NCBI RefSeq assembly: GCF_000195295.1
Contig: NC_015388.1
Span: forward strand, 124,001-188,000
Length of the DNA: 64,000 bases
Source: Desulfobacca acetoxidans DSM 11109
GTDB taxonomy: Bacteria > Desulfobacterota > Desulfobaccia > Desulfobaccales > Desulfobaccaceae
Reading direction: 5' to 3'
A program made the position numbers and the translations under genes. Below are positions 24,366-33,270 of the stretch, one piece after another; positions within the stretch are counted from its first letter, which is position 1, and each line of letters opens with the position of its first letter. The notes beneath the pieces are model-generated. The model had not been told where the DNA came from. It did not search any database and saw only the letters and a program-made list of their open reading frames with translations.

Positions 24366-25878
24366 CGGTGGGGGGCCTGCTGTCAGGAACCTCCAGGCGT
24401 AGTTGCAAACCGCCCTGAGGTCCGGGTTGAATATCAAACCGCCCCCCATGCTGCCGCGCCACTGCCGCTGCCAGGAAGGGACCTAAAGGGGGAGGAGGAG
24501 TAGTCTGCGTCTGCAGCGGACGGAGAAGGCGAAAGATTTCCTCCTGGGAATAGTGTCGTCCGCCGAAACCTACTACCAAGCCAAATCCCCCGGCCGTTAG
24601 GGGCCAGGTATGCCAGCTCAGCTCCGCCAGCTCCGTTTTTTCCTGCAAGGCAAAATCTGCCAGAGACAAGATGGCCTGAACAAGATAGCCGGGGCAGCCG
24701 AACATGTTTGATAAAGGTTGATCTTCCCGGAGGCGAAGAGTCCCGGGCGGCAGGATGGCGGTCAACAGGGCGTTGATCTGCGTCGTTAAAGAGTGCAGGT
24801 CTATTTCTTGCCAGACCAGGGGCAGCGGTTGCAATAATCTGCTCCAGTCGGTAGCCCGGACGGCCATAACTCTGCCAGCCAGACGTCCTAGACTGGCCTG
24901 CCGCTCTGAAGCTATCAACTTTTCGCCCAGCGCCTGGATGACGTGCCCCAGATGCAGACAGAGAAATTGCACCTGTTCGTACTCGACAATATCATATGAT
25001 TTCTGTCTGGCCAGATACGTCAGCACCGAGCTGATGTCCGAGCCCTGGCTGTCCTGGAGAGCGGCATTGATCTTGCCGTAGCCGGTCAGAGGAGTCGCGG
25101 TTTTCTGGCTTAGCCAGTAGAATCCCGCCAGACCGATCGTTAAACTGAGAACGACGCTCACTCCCATAATCCAGGCCAGGGTCCACCGCAGGCGGGTATC
25201 CTCCTCATCGAGTAGAACCAGGAAGCGCCGCAGGGCATCGGTGTTAATCCCGACCTTGGCCACCCCCCAAAAGACTGCACCTTGATCTAGCAGGGGAATA
25301 TAAAAAGGAAAATACCGCAGCAGCATCTCACTTTCCGGTTTGGGACCGCGGTTGATTGATTCCAGGCGGTTTTTATCGACCCGCTGCTCGCGGTTGATGA
25401 TCTCGATTAACTCGCCTTCGGTTCCCATAAGGCTTTTTAAGGATTTCTGGGGACCCTGCTCCCATTCGGTCGACTGGATATCCGACAGGTAGTAGGAATA
25501 GGTGATATGCCGCCCGGTAGGATCAGAGGGACCATGGATGAGTTCAATGCCGCGAATGGCCTTGTTGAAAGTAACTTTTTCCCATAACAGTCGTTTGACG
25601 TGCTCGTCCAGGGGGCTCTGCTGCTGCGGCTGCACGTCAAGTAATTCCTTCAGATGGGAAAATTCGAAAACGAGGAGACGGGCGATGGTGTCGGCCTCGC
25701 GTTCGATCTCCACCCGGACGCTCTGAGTGGCCTGGTCCCACATGGAGTCCAGAGCCAGATGCAAAGAAAGGAAAAAGATGAAGAGCAGACAGAAGAGGGC
25801 CAGAATGAAGGTGAGGGCCTGACGCCAGAAGAGTCTGGTGGCCAAAATAGTTTTGCCAAAGGACGCGACACCGGACAT
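24337..25878 (-). CDS. Degenerate membrane sensor histidine-kinase-like protein
   Basis: This 513-residue protein has an N-terminal helix (LTFILALFCLLFIFFLSLHLAL), a long periplasmic sensor region, a second helix (WIMGVSVVLSLTIGLAGFYWL), a HAMP-like stretch, and a segment aligning with HisKA (ASERQASLGRLAGRVMAVRATDW). The phosphoacceptor His normally found after LAxGxAHE is absent. The ATPase-like C-terminal region keeps only weak traces (LGPFLAAAVARQHGGRFDIQ), with no clear N-box Asn. It is probably catalytically inactive as a kinase. The start follows the solute-binding gene by one base, so it is co-expressed with it. Confidence 0.7.
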   Translation of the reverse strand: MSGVASFGKTILATRLFWRQALTFILALFCLLFIFFLSLHLALDSMWDQATQSVRVEIEREADTIARLLVFEFSHLKELLDVQPQQQSPLDEHVKRLLWEKVTFNKAIRGIELIHGPSDPTGRHITYSYYLSDIQSTEWEQGPQKSLKSLMGTEGELIEIINREQRVDKNRLESINRGPKPESEMLLRYFPFYIPLLDQGAVFWGVAKVGINTDALRRFLVLLDEEDTRLRWTLAWIMGVSVVLSLTIGLAGFYWLSQKTATPLTGYGKINAALQDSQGSDISSVLTYLARQKSYDIVEYEQVQFLCLHLGHVIQALGEKLIASERQASLGRLAGRVMAVRATDWSRLLQPLPLVWQEIDLHSLTTQINALLTAILPPGTLRLREDQPLSNMFGCPGYLVQAILSLADFALQEKTELAELSWHTWPLTAGGFGLVVGFGGRHYSQEEIFRLLRPLQTQTTPPPPLGPFLAAAVARQHGGRFDIQPGPQGGLQLRLEVPDSRPPTDELSEAGSE

Positions 25879-25879
25879 A

Positions 25880-27211
25880 TCAATCCAGGGAGATATGCTG
25901 TTTCAACTCTTGGGCTGCGGCTTTAATGGCGGCGTCGGCCGCACTCCGGCCGGACAGCGCCGTTAGCAGGTATTTCTCCAGCGTATTATTAAAACGCCGA
26001 CTTTTGGGACGAGGTTGGAGGACAACTCCCGGATATGAAAAGATCGTATCAAATACTCGTAGCACTTCCGGGTTCCGGACCTGAGACAGGGCAGTCTGCA
26101 GGGAGGGAATCTGTCCCGAGTTCTCTGCCGCCAGTACCTGAATCCGGTCATTGACCACCATATTAATGAATTGTTTGGCGTCCTCCATAATGCCATACCT
26201 GGTGATGGCGAAGCGGTTTACCCCCCAGCCGAAGGAGCCGATATTGGAGAATCGTTTTGACTGCCCGGTCTGCGAGGGAATCGGTGCTACTCCGATCTGA
26301 TCCATGTTGGCAATAGCTGCCGTCCTCCGCCATTCCGGACGGTTCAGCATCTCTTTGAGATCATGCAGACGCGTGTTCCAATTAATCATAAACAGGGCTT
26401 CGCCCCGTAAAAAGGCCTGCCGTAGACTTTCGGGGGCTTCAAAATCCTTTAAGGCGGCCGGTCCCGGCGCCAGAGTTCCCTGCATGCTGCAGATCATGGC
26501 CAGAGCCGCCTCCGCTTTAGCTAACATATTTGGCTGGAAGAAGACGATATTTCCTTCTTCATCATATACTCTGCCCCCGAATCCCCAAAAGATCGGATAA
26601 AAATCATTGATAAAATTTGTGGCGTGAAAGATCAGACCGTATTTGAGAGATTTCTCCCGCGGCAAGATGTCCCGGCAGATGGCAACCAACTCATCCCAAT
26701 TCCGGGGCGGGGACTTGCCGTGACGCGTCAGGAGATCATGGCGGAAAAAGAGAATGTTGCCTTTGATGGAATTAGGCGCCGCCATTAATTCTTTGCCGCC
26801 CCCGCCGAAAGCCCCAAACCGTTTTACCGAAAAGGCTTCTGCCACCACCGGAACAAGTTTCTTAGCAGTAAAAACTCCTGTTTCCTCCAACTCATACAGC
26901 CAATGAGTTCCGGCATAGCGATGAACCCAAGGGGCATCTAACAGGAGCACGGTAGGAGCCGGGCTTTCGGTGGCCAACCCGAGAACAAACGGTTCAAAGG
27001 GAAGGAAGGCCCCTGGAATAAAGAGGCCTACCACCCGACGCCCGAATTGTGGTTTCCTGTTGGCGGCATCGCTCTGGTTGAGCTGTTCCAATAGCTCCTG
27101 CGTCTGGGCATCCAGGGTGTAGGTCAGGGCTTCGCCCGGCTCGGGAGGAGGAGCAGCACCGCAGCCCAGTAGTGCCATTCCTAATAGAGTGAACAGGACC
27201 CAACCGGCCAT
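25880..27211 (-). CDS. Family 1 extracellular solute-binding lipoprotein
   Basis: A 443-residue lipoprotein with signal MAGWVLFTLLGMALLGC and a maltose-binding-like fold. Characteristic family 1 blocks are NSIKGNILFFRHDLLTRHGKSPPRNWDELVAICRDIL, NFINDFYPIFWGFGGRVYDEEG and GEALFMINWNTRL. Such proteins bind sugars or polyols for an ABC importer, but no MalFG-type permease or MalK is adjacent. It could instead act as a ligand sensor for the kinase-like protein encoded immediately downstream. Confidence 0.8.
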   Translation of the reverse strand: MAGWVLFTLLGMALLGCGAAPPPEPGEALTYTLDAQTQELLEQLNQSDAANRKPQFGRRVVGLFIPGAFLPFEPFVLGLATESPAPTVLLLDAPWVHRYAGTHWLYELEETGVFTAKKLVPVVAEAFSVKRFGAFGGGGKELMAAPNSIKGNILFFRHDLLTRHGKSPPRNWDELVAICRDILPREKSLKYGLIFHATNFINDFYPIFWGFGGRVYDEEGNIVFFQPNMLAKAEAALAMICSMQGTLAPGPAALKDFEAPESLRQAFLRGEALFMINWNTRLHDLKEMLNRPEWRRTAAIANMDQIGVAPIPSQTGQSKRFSNIGSFGWGVNRFAITRYGIMEDAKQFINMVVNDRIQVLAAENSGQIPSLQTALSQVRNPEVLRVFDTIFSYPGVVLQPRPKSRRFNNTLEKYLLTALSGRSAADAAIKAAAQELKQHISLD

Positions 27212-27226
27212 TTTTCTGAATGCTCC

Positions 27227-28612
27227 TCAATTATAACCTGATCCTGCGTTATCCGATACAACCGGTTTGGTCGTTGAGGCGGCTCCCAGCCAAGGGGCCA
27301 GTTGACGCCAGTAGCGTTGTCGGTTCAAGAGTTTCAATATGATGAGGCATCCGAGCATTCCTAAACCCTCTCCGAGGAAAACCAGGCCATAGGCCGCCCC
27401 TAAATCCCCTGTAAATCGCATTGCCTGATCCAGGCAGAATCCTCCGGTTGTCTCTCCTACCGCCAGGGCCAGCCCCGAGACCAGATTCCACAGTCCCATG
27501 AAGACGCCGCTAAAGGCCGGGTGGGCCAGGCTCATGGTCAAAAAAGAGATGCCCGCGTTGAAAAAACCTTTGGACAGGCCCAAGAGCCATAATGCAGCTT
27601 CTACCTTCGGTCTGTCGGGCCACCAGGAACTTATCGCCAGGAGAATACATGCCGTCCCGCCGAGCCCGAGACTGAGAACCAGAAAGAGCTTGTTTCTCCA
27701 CCGCGGCCACTTTTTTTGCATCCAATAGGCACTCCCCATGCCTAACATTGCCCCCCAGGAGGTATAAATACCAAATTTAGCCGTTTCCCCTACCGGCAGC
27801 AGCAGCACCTCCCCGCCAAAAGGGGTCAGGATGAAGGTCTGTATTGCCAGAAAAAAGACGGTGGCCGCTAAAAAGACAAAGAAAAGCACTGCCTGGCTGC
27901 TCCGGCTTAGGCCTTGCAGGACAATCCCGACAGTGGCGCCCCTTTCTGTTGGCGGCGATACAGTAGCGGACTCAACCTCGACTCCCCTGACACTCCCTAG
28001 CACTATGGCCAGCGCCAGAATGGTGAAGAGCCAGAAAATGGCCTTCAATCGATAGATTTGACTCCCCGGCAGCAGGTAGTGAAAAAAAGCCGAGCCGATG
28101 ATAAATCCAGCCAGGGTGAGGAGCCAGACCAACGTCATGCCAGCTCCACGCTGGGCTTCGGGGAGCTCATCAACCAGCAGGGCATTGACCGCAGTAGCAG
28201 ACACCGTCAGGCCAACGCCAAACAGGGCAAAAAGCCCGGCTCCGAGCCAGAAACTTAAGGGGTGTTGCGGTTGGCTAGCAAAAAACATCCCCCAGGAGGG
28301 AAAGATCGGCATAATCGACGCACTCAACACCATACCGCCGATAATGAAAGGACCCCTCCTGCCGCCGCGCCGATAGTATCTGTCCGAAAAGTAACCGGCG
28401 ATTAATCCGCTGGGTGTGGCCAGATGCTGGAATGCAAAGATAAAGGTGACGAGCGTGGCCGGGGTCTGATACTCAACGATCAACACCCGGTTCAGTACGT
28501 TGGTCAGAAGCACCACCAAAAGCGAGGCGGCAAATCGCACCATCCCTAGTCTCAGGATAATTTTAGAATATCGGCTACTAGGCATCAAGAGTAAACTCGC
28601 AACCGGGAGCAT
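27227..28612 (-). CDS. MFS transporter, PucC-like subgroup
   Basis: This 461-residue 12-helix protein resembles the PucC/BCD branch: FAFQHLATPSGLIAGYFSDRYYRRGGRRGPFIIGG, GLTVSATAVNALLVDELPEAQRGAGMTLVWLL and LWNLVSGLALAVGETTGGFCLD. PucC proteins are linked to pigment complexes in phototrophs. Homologues in non-phototrophs have unknown substrates. The gene ends 15 bp before the binding-protein gene and probably begins that operon. Confidence 0.75.
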   Translation of the reverse strand: MLPVASLLLMPSSRYSKIILRLGMVRFAASLLVVLLTNVLNRVLIVEYQTPATLVTFIFAFQHLATPSGLIAGYFSDRYYRRGGRRGPFIIGGMVLSASIMPIFPSWGMFFASQPQHPLSFWLGAGLFALFGVGLTVSATAVNALLVDELPEAQRGAGMTLVWLLTLAGFIIGSAFFHYLLPGSQIYRLKAIFWLFTILALAIVLGSVRGVEVESATVSPPTERGATVGIVLQGLSRSSQAVLFFVFLAATVFFLAIQTFILTPFGGEVLLLPVGETAKFGIYTSWGAMLGMGSAYWMQKKWPRWRNKLFLVLSLGLGGTACILLAISSWWPDRPKVEAALWLLGLSKGFFNAGISFLTMSLAHPAFSGVFMGLWNLVSGLALAVGETTGGFCLDQAMRFTGDLGAAYGLVFLGEGLGMLGCLIILKLLNRQRYWRQLAPWLGAASTTKPVVSDNAGSGYN

Positions 28613-28699
28613 TGCAGGTGGTTAAATATCAGTGGTCAGTGGACGGTAATCAGCAAACTACAACCTCTTGAGCACTAACCGGAGGCTGCTGGCTACTCC

Positions 28700-29716
28700 T
28701 TAGAGCACCGAACGGTAGAGTAACATATAGGCCTCCACCATGGCATTCGAGGAGAAGCAATCAGCTACGTGCTGACGGCAGACATGTGGGTTCAACCCCG
28801 CCGTTAGTCGTATACCCTCCAGGAGCTCGGCAAAATCAGCCGCTATGAAGCCGGTTTCGCCATGGCGGACGACTTCCGGGGCTGCGCCTCGCCCATAGGC
28901 CACTACAGGCGTGCCGCAGGCCATGGCCTCTAACATCACCAGACCAAAGGCTTCCTCAACCTCCAGGGGGAGCAGTAGGGCCTGAGCCCGTCCTAGTAGT
29001 CTCAGTTTGTTGGCAAAATCAGCAGGGCCGACATAAATCACCCGGTCGCCGTCCAGGTGGGGAGCGATCTGCGACTCAAAATAGGGCTGATCGGGTGGGA
29101 AGACCGGACCGGCGCACAGCAGCCTCAGGTTCACCGTTTGGGCCACCCGGATGGCGGTATGTAGGCCTTTCTCCGGGTAGATGCGACCCAGAAAGAGGAG
29201 GTACTCTTCTTTGGGTTGTGGTTCCGGGTAGGCCGCCAGATCAAGGCCGTGCGGAATCAGATGCAGGCGCGGGTGGCCCTCCAGGCGCCTACGCTGGGAC
29301 TCACTTACCGCAACCAGATGCACGGCAGGAAAATGGAGGAGATAATCGCGTTTCATGGGCGTCACCGGTGTGTGTAGCGTTACTACCAATGGCGGCGCCT
29401 TTTCCCAGACCTGCCAAAAACCGGCGGCGTTTTCCAGATGTGAGTGGATAAGCGCTACCGGGTGGTGCTGCAACCACTGCCAGGCATGGGCTAGGTGCAG
29501 ATTTTCGGAAAACTTATCCGGGGGCCAGAAGGAAAGGGGATAGATGCCCTCTTTCGGGGCTGGCAGGGTTGAGTCGCCGGAGCAGAAGACCACTACCTCC
29601 AGACCGCGTTTTCGCAGGCCTCTAACCAGCAGGTCCACCATCAGTTCGGTGCCGCCGTAAGTCAATGGGGGGACGGGAATCCAGGGAGGAGCGATGTGGG
29701 CTAGAGGTGTGGTCAA
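28700..29716 (-). CDS. Family 4 glycosyltransferase
   Basis: A 338-residue GT-B enzyme. The N-terminus has the acceptor-side YGGTELMVDLLVRGLRKRG, followed by HSHLENAAG, HTPVTPMKRDYL and VSESQRRRL. The C-terminal nucleotide-sugar domain has FLGRIYPEKGLHTAI and EEAFGLVMLEAMACGTPVVAYGRGAAPEVV (the E-x7-E motif of GT4). It overlaps the upstream GpgS-like gene by 4 bp. The donor and acceptor are unknown; neighbours suggest a glycoside assembled by three transferases. Confidence 0.85.
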   Translation of the reverse strand: MTTPLAHIAPPWIPVPPLTYGGTELMVDLLVRGLRKRGLEVVVFCSGDSTLPAPKEGIYPLSFWPPDKFSENLHLAHAWQWLQHHPVALIHSHLENAAGFWQVWEKAPPLVVTLHTPVTPMKRDYLLHFPAVHLVAVSESQRRRLEGHPRLHLIPHGLDLAAYPEPQPKEEYLLFLGRIYPEKGLHTAIRVAQTVNLRLLCAGPVFPPDQPYFESQIAPHLDGDRVIYVGPADFANKLRLLGRAQALLLPLEVEEAFGLVMLEAMACGTPVVAYGRGAAPEVVRHGETGFIAADFAELLEGIRLTAGLNPHVCRQHVADCFSSNAMVEAYMLLYRSVL

Positions 29717-30834
29717 GAGTCATCCCCGCAATTTTGCGGGCCACGTTGGAAAACCCTATTGCCTGTCGGGTTCAAAACCGCAGCGATCTCCGGGAGGTCT
29801 CCGAGCGGGGGAAAGGTATGCTCTCCTAAGGCGACCTGCAGCCATTCAGGTGAGGCGGCCGGTCCCGATCCCATTGTAGGGATGGTCAGGTGCGGCGAGC
29901 CGGCAACCGTCTGCGACCAGGAGAGAAGGCCGTTTCGCCGGAGGACCTCAAATAACGTCAGAAAAACATTACCGGCCATCTGGTCCAGACCTGGCAGACT
30001 TCCACTTGAAACCAGGGGGGCGTGGCGGTGGTCCATCTGACCGACAAAAACCTGCGCCACCTGCTCCAGGGCGGGAATGTCCGGATGGAGCTGCACCTGT
30101 CGCAAAGCCAACGCCAGGAGGATCATGACCTCAACGCCGTAGCCGGCCTTGAATGGCACCGCAGTCCAGAACCTCAAAGTCCCGGCCATCTCGCCAGAGA
30201 GCAGATACACCAGGGTTTGCAACGGTTTTATGGCCGAATGGGGGATGGTGGCCAATAGCGATCTCAGAAAGGCGTTCAATCGTCCGCCCTGAGGCCGGAA
30301 ATAGACAATCTTGGCCGCTTCCACCTGCTTGAACCAAAGAATGGCGCCCACCGGTCCCGCCAGCCAGTGGGAACCGAAATAGGATGGGACGATATCCGCG
30401 TCAATGAATTGGATTATTGTTCGGTCATCGGTGACCTCCCCGGATTGTACCAGATGATAGAGCAGGGCGCGCATAACTGCACCCTTGCCCCGGATCTGGG
30501 GCGGTTGATCCGGAGATGGAAACTGACGGGCCTGAAAAAGCTTCAGCCAGGGCCGATGGCGGGTAAGTTCCAGCAGAGCGCCAGGCTCATCCCCCCCCAA
30601 GGCCAGCCAGCCCTGGTCAAAGAGGAGGGGGTGCAACGGCTCTAGCAGGACGCATAATTTTTCGAGGTTAGCCGCTTCCTGAGCCTCTTTGACCGGAAAG
30701 ACAACATGTATCGGGACGGATGCGGCCCGTTTCAGGGCGATGACCTCAGCCAACTCAAAGGCCTCGGCCTTTAGGAGCCCCAGGGGCGGAAAGGACGGTT
30801 CCCGACCAAGCCCCCGCGGATTAAGAAAAACCAT
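29713..30834 (-). CDS. Glucosyl-3-phosphoglycerate synthase-like glycosyltransferase
   Basis: This protein of about 373 residues starts MVFLNPRGLGREPSFPPLG. The central block IIQFIDADIVPSYFGSHWLAGPVGAIL (a DAD metal site) and the later GGRLNAF, KPLQTLVYLLSGEMAGTLRFWTAVPFKAGYGVEVMIL closely resemble the GGR...PLSGE-AG...PF-GYGVE pattern of GT81 glucosyl/mannosyl-3-phosphoglycerate synthases. Those enzymes make glucosylglycerate or methylglucose polysaccharide primers. The longer frame to 30921 overlaps the upstream gene and is less likely. No matching phosphatase (GpgP) is seen next to it. Confidence 0.65.
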   Translation of the reverse strand: MVFLNPRGLGREPSFPPLGLLKAEAFELAEVIALKRAASVPIHVVFPVKEAQEAANLEKLCVLLEPLHPLLFDQGWLALGGDEPGALLELTRHRPWLKLFQARQFPSPDQPPQIRGKGAVMRALLYHLVQSGEVTDDRTIIQFIDADIVPSYFGSHWLAGPVGAILWFKQVEAAKIVYFRPQGGRLNAFLRSLLATIPHSAIKPLQTLVYLLSGEMAGTLRFWTAVPFKAGYGVEVMILLALALRQVQLHPDIPALEQVAQVFVGQMDHRHAPLVSSGSLPGLDQMAGNVFLTLFEVLRRNGLLSWSQTVAGSPHLTIPTMGSGPAASPEWLQVALGEHTFPPLGDLPEIAAVLNPTGNRVFQRGPQNCGDDS

Positions 30835-30842
30835 CGGTTTGA

Positions 30843-32057
30843 TCAAACCTGACCCCAGATGGCGGCCAGGGCCGCTTCCCTGACCTCGGGCGCGGCCAGC
30901 CATGACTGAAGTCGACGCCAATGGAGGACAACGTCCAGATAGGTCTGAAAGACACTCCTGGCGGGCGGGGTCGTCTGCATGACTGCCAGGTTCAACAGCG
31001 TCTGACGGGCGTCTTCTTCCTCACCCGCCTCCAGGTATTCCAGCGCCAGGGCCGTATGAGCCCGATACGCCCGTAGCTCCAAATCTTCGGTCAAGAAATT
31101 GCCCGGATAGGGCATGAGTTCTTCCGGTGCAACCAGGGCCATACTAGGAGGCGATTCCTGCGAGAGGAGTTTTTGGCGGGTATACCAGAACCGGTTTAAA
31201 TCCTGCCGTAGTCGGAGCCAGCGCGGGTGGGGTTTGGCGGGAGGGTCATGCAGCACCCGGAGCTTATGGTCCAGGAAAAATGGCACCTGAAACATGCGGG
31301 CATTTATGACGTAATCCACGTCTTCCCCCCGGACAACGGCCGGATCAAAGGGCAGATACCGATACAGTGGAGCTCCTAAAACCATGTTGCCCCCCAAAGC
31401 CAACGGCGTCAACCGCAGGTTGGCATCGGGTGCCGCCAGCTCGCTCCAGGCCTGATTCATCCAACGTATCTTGGGCCACCAGAAGGACCAGGGGTCGGTT
31501 GGCTCGGCCGCCAGAATGCCGCCATCGGGATTTTCGTATAGCCCCCCCAAACCGAACTTTTCATAATCCTTCGCCAGCATCGTGTAGTCTTCCTCAATCC
31601 GGGCCAAATAATCCGATTGGACTAGCATCTCATCATCATCCAAACTGACCAACACCTCGGCAGTCAAAAGGTTGGCCAATACCAGTGTCAGATTGCGAAT
31701 GGAAGCATAGCCGGAGAGGGAAAGGAGGCCGCAGAAATCTCCGCAACCGCGACCGCGGCAGAAACTATGAAGTTTTTTGAGATGTGAGTAGGAAAACAGC
31801 AAAGGCTGGCAAGACAGAGGAAGGCTGGCTAATATACTGCAGAGGCGTTCCTCTACCGCCTCCGCCAGAGTCTCGGCGACGGCCGCGGCGACGATCACCA
31901 CCTGCATCTGCGGCCCGGAAAGGTCTCTAAGGCTATCTAAAAAACGCGCTAAAGTGCCAGGAGCATCCAACGGAGTGGGATGATCATAAATGACCTCCTC
32001 CTTCCCCACTCCCCCAGGATGGGTCCAGTATGTGGGTACTGCAAGACAAAAACGCAT
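30843..32057 (-). CDS. GT-A-fold glycosyltransferase (family 2-like)
   Basis: This 404-residue protein begins MRFCLAVPTYWTH and contains NLTLVLANLLTAEVLVSLDDDEMLV, a DDD metal/nucleotide site. The acceptor-side LGGNMVLGAPLYRYLPFDPAVVRGEDVDYVINARMF resembles GT2 ED motifs. The C-terminal 120 residues are helical. Its stop lies 9 bp before the GpgS-like start, and the GT4 gene follows, forming a three-gene transferase operon. Specific chemistry cannot be deduced. Confidence 0.7.
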   Translation of the reverse strand: MRFCLAVPTYWTHPGGVGKEEVIYDHPTPLDAPGTLARFLDSLRDLSGPQMQVVIVAAAVAETLAEAVEERLCSILASLPLSCQPLLFSYSHLKKLHSFCRGRGCGDFCGLLSLSGYASIRNLTLVLANLLTAEVLVSLDDDEMLVQSDYLARIEEDYTMLAKDYEKFGLGGLYENPDGGILAAEPTDPWSFWWPKIRWMNQAWSELAAPDANLRLTPLALGGNMVLGAPLYRYLPFDPAVVRGEDVDYVINARMFQVPFFLDHKLRVLHDPPAKPHPRWLRLRQDLNRFWYTRQKLLSQESPPSMALVAPEELMPYPGNFLTEDLELRAYRAHTALALEYLEAGEEEDARQTLLNLAVMQTTPPARSVFQTYLDVVLHWRRLQSWLAAPEVREAALAAIWGQV

Positions 32058-32157
32058 CGCGGGCTCAGATTACCTTGTCAAGAAAGCGCCGTCAAGGACT
32101 ATTCCCGACTTGAGACGATCATATCTTCAAGTCAACGTTAAATATTTAAAATACTTG

Positions 32158-32186
32158 TTGACATATTTTTGAACATATCATAAAAT
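32158..32186 (+). promoter_or_regulatory. Sigma-70-type promoter facing an apparently non-coding region
   Basis: TTGACA (32158-32163), 17 bp, then TAAAAT (32181-32186) form a near-consensus promoter on the plus strand. No plus-strand gene follows for about 1.6 kb, but the structured region at 32252-32356 does. Confidence 0.55.
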
Positions 32187-32192
32187 GAGCGG

Positions 32193-32356
32193 CAATTTGG
32201 GAATATTGTGAACAAGGATGTTTAATAATGTGAACAGCGCGATATTGAGTTGTCGGGCCTGGAATCTTGCCCACCTGGAGGCGATTACGTGGGATGATGG
32301 TAAGGTTGCCGTATTTCCAAGGAGGGAAGGCAGGCGGATCTGATGTCAGGCCCGAC
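32193..32356 (+). ncRNA. Candidate structured non-coding RNA
   Basis: GTCGGGCCTG (32252-32261) and CAGGCCCGAC (32347-32356) make a perfect 10-bp closing stem. Between them CTTGCC/GGCAGG, CCCAC/GTGGG and TTTCC/GGGAA pairs suggest a branched fold. A good promoter lies just upstream. I compared it mentally with SRP RNA, tmRNA, RNase P RNA and 6S RNA and found no confident match. The 3' end is not defined; 32357-32647 holds no recognised gene. Confidence 0.35.
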
Positions 32357-32647
32357 TTTGAGAGCAGCAATCAACCTCCATTCCTGGCAAGACTCGAAGT
32401 GGGCAACCGATAAGCCTGGTATATCTTCTGCTAGTACCATCGTCTCGGGTTAAGCGTTCCACAAGCAGCATTCCTGCACGGATGCCGGTTGCTGCGGGTG
32501 AGGCGCCGTACTTATTTTCAACATCTTACCCTTCCGGCCGCGGTCGAGCCGCCTGGTATCTCCCACCGATTAACCCACACCTGCAAAGCCGAGCTGCTGC
32601 CCCTTTCGGGTTGACGCCGGGGGCAATCTCACCGCCTCGTATCGTAG

Positions 32648-33076
32648 TTATTTCTGCTGACCGGCCTTTTTAAGGTTTTTAGCTTTCTTTTTCTGGGTTT
32701 TGGCCGCTGCCGGCTGATTGGCCGCCGCGGCCTTACTCTTTGAGATTTTATTGCCAGCAGATTTTGCGACTTGGATAGTCTTAACTTTTTTGCCGACCGG
32801 AACTTTCACCGCCTTGGGTTTGACCGGCGCCGCTTTGGCAACCGGGGTCTTTAGGGCAGTAGTTTTGGCTGCCGCAACGGGTTTGGGGCGCTTCACCTGC
32901 TCCGGCGGAAGGGCCTTGGGAGCAGGGGTCGCATGATTCTGGATAGGTTGGCCCACAGTGGCCTGCAGTTCAAGCGGTATCTCGGATGGCGGTGCAACCT
33001 CCTGTTGCGCCCGGGCCACTGCCGGAACGACCAAACTACCGATCATTAGGGCTATGAGGCAGAACTTTTTTTTCAC
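32648..33076 (-). CDS. Secreted Lys/Ala/Pro-rich low-complexity protein
   Basis: The GTG start at 33076 has GAGGGG six bases upstream and gives VKKKFCLIALMIGSLVVPAVARA, a signal peptide. The mature part (about 120 aa) is extremely basic, with AK/PK/KK tracts (KAAPVKPKAVKVPVGKKVKT, KTQKKKAKNLKKAGQQK), like histone H1-type or cell-envelope binding tails. No enzymatic motif is present. It could bind nucleic acid, polysaccharide or other anionic polymers outside the inner membrane, but that is conjecture. Confidence 0.65.
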   Translation of the reverse strand: MKKKFCLIALMIGSLVVPAVARAQQEVAPPSEIPLELQATVGQPIQNHATPAPKALPPEQVKRPKPVAAAKTTALKTPVAKAAPVKPKAVKVPVGKKVKTIQVAKSAGNKISKSKAAAANQPAAAKTQKKKAKNLKKAGQQK

Positions 33077-33270
33077 TAGACGCCCCTCGTTCACTTTCTG
33101 GCAGGCGGATAGCACTCTCCGATCAGCTTTCAGCAAAAACTACTGGGCAGGGCAACTATTTTAGGATCGAGCACGCTATGCTATGAATCGGCACGCTGTT
33201 ATCGGCAATCACGGCAACCGCGGCACGCTGCCAGATTTTGGGTGAGTTTCACGGGTAGATAGTTTTGATC

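Noticed and set aside
32193-32650. tmRNA, RNase P RNA, SRP RNA or 6S RNA
   Set aside because: The characteristic conserved segments (for example tRNA-like ends or the SRP GGAAG/GCAG apical loop) were not recognised. It is kept as an unassigned candidate.
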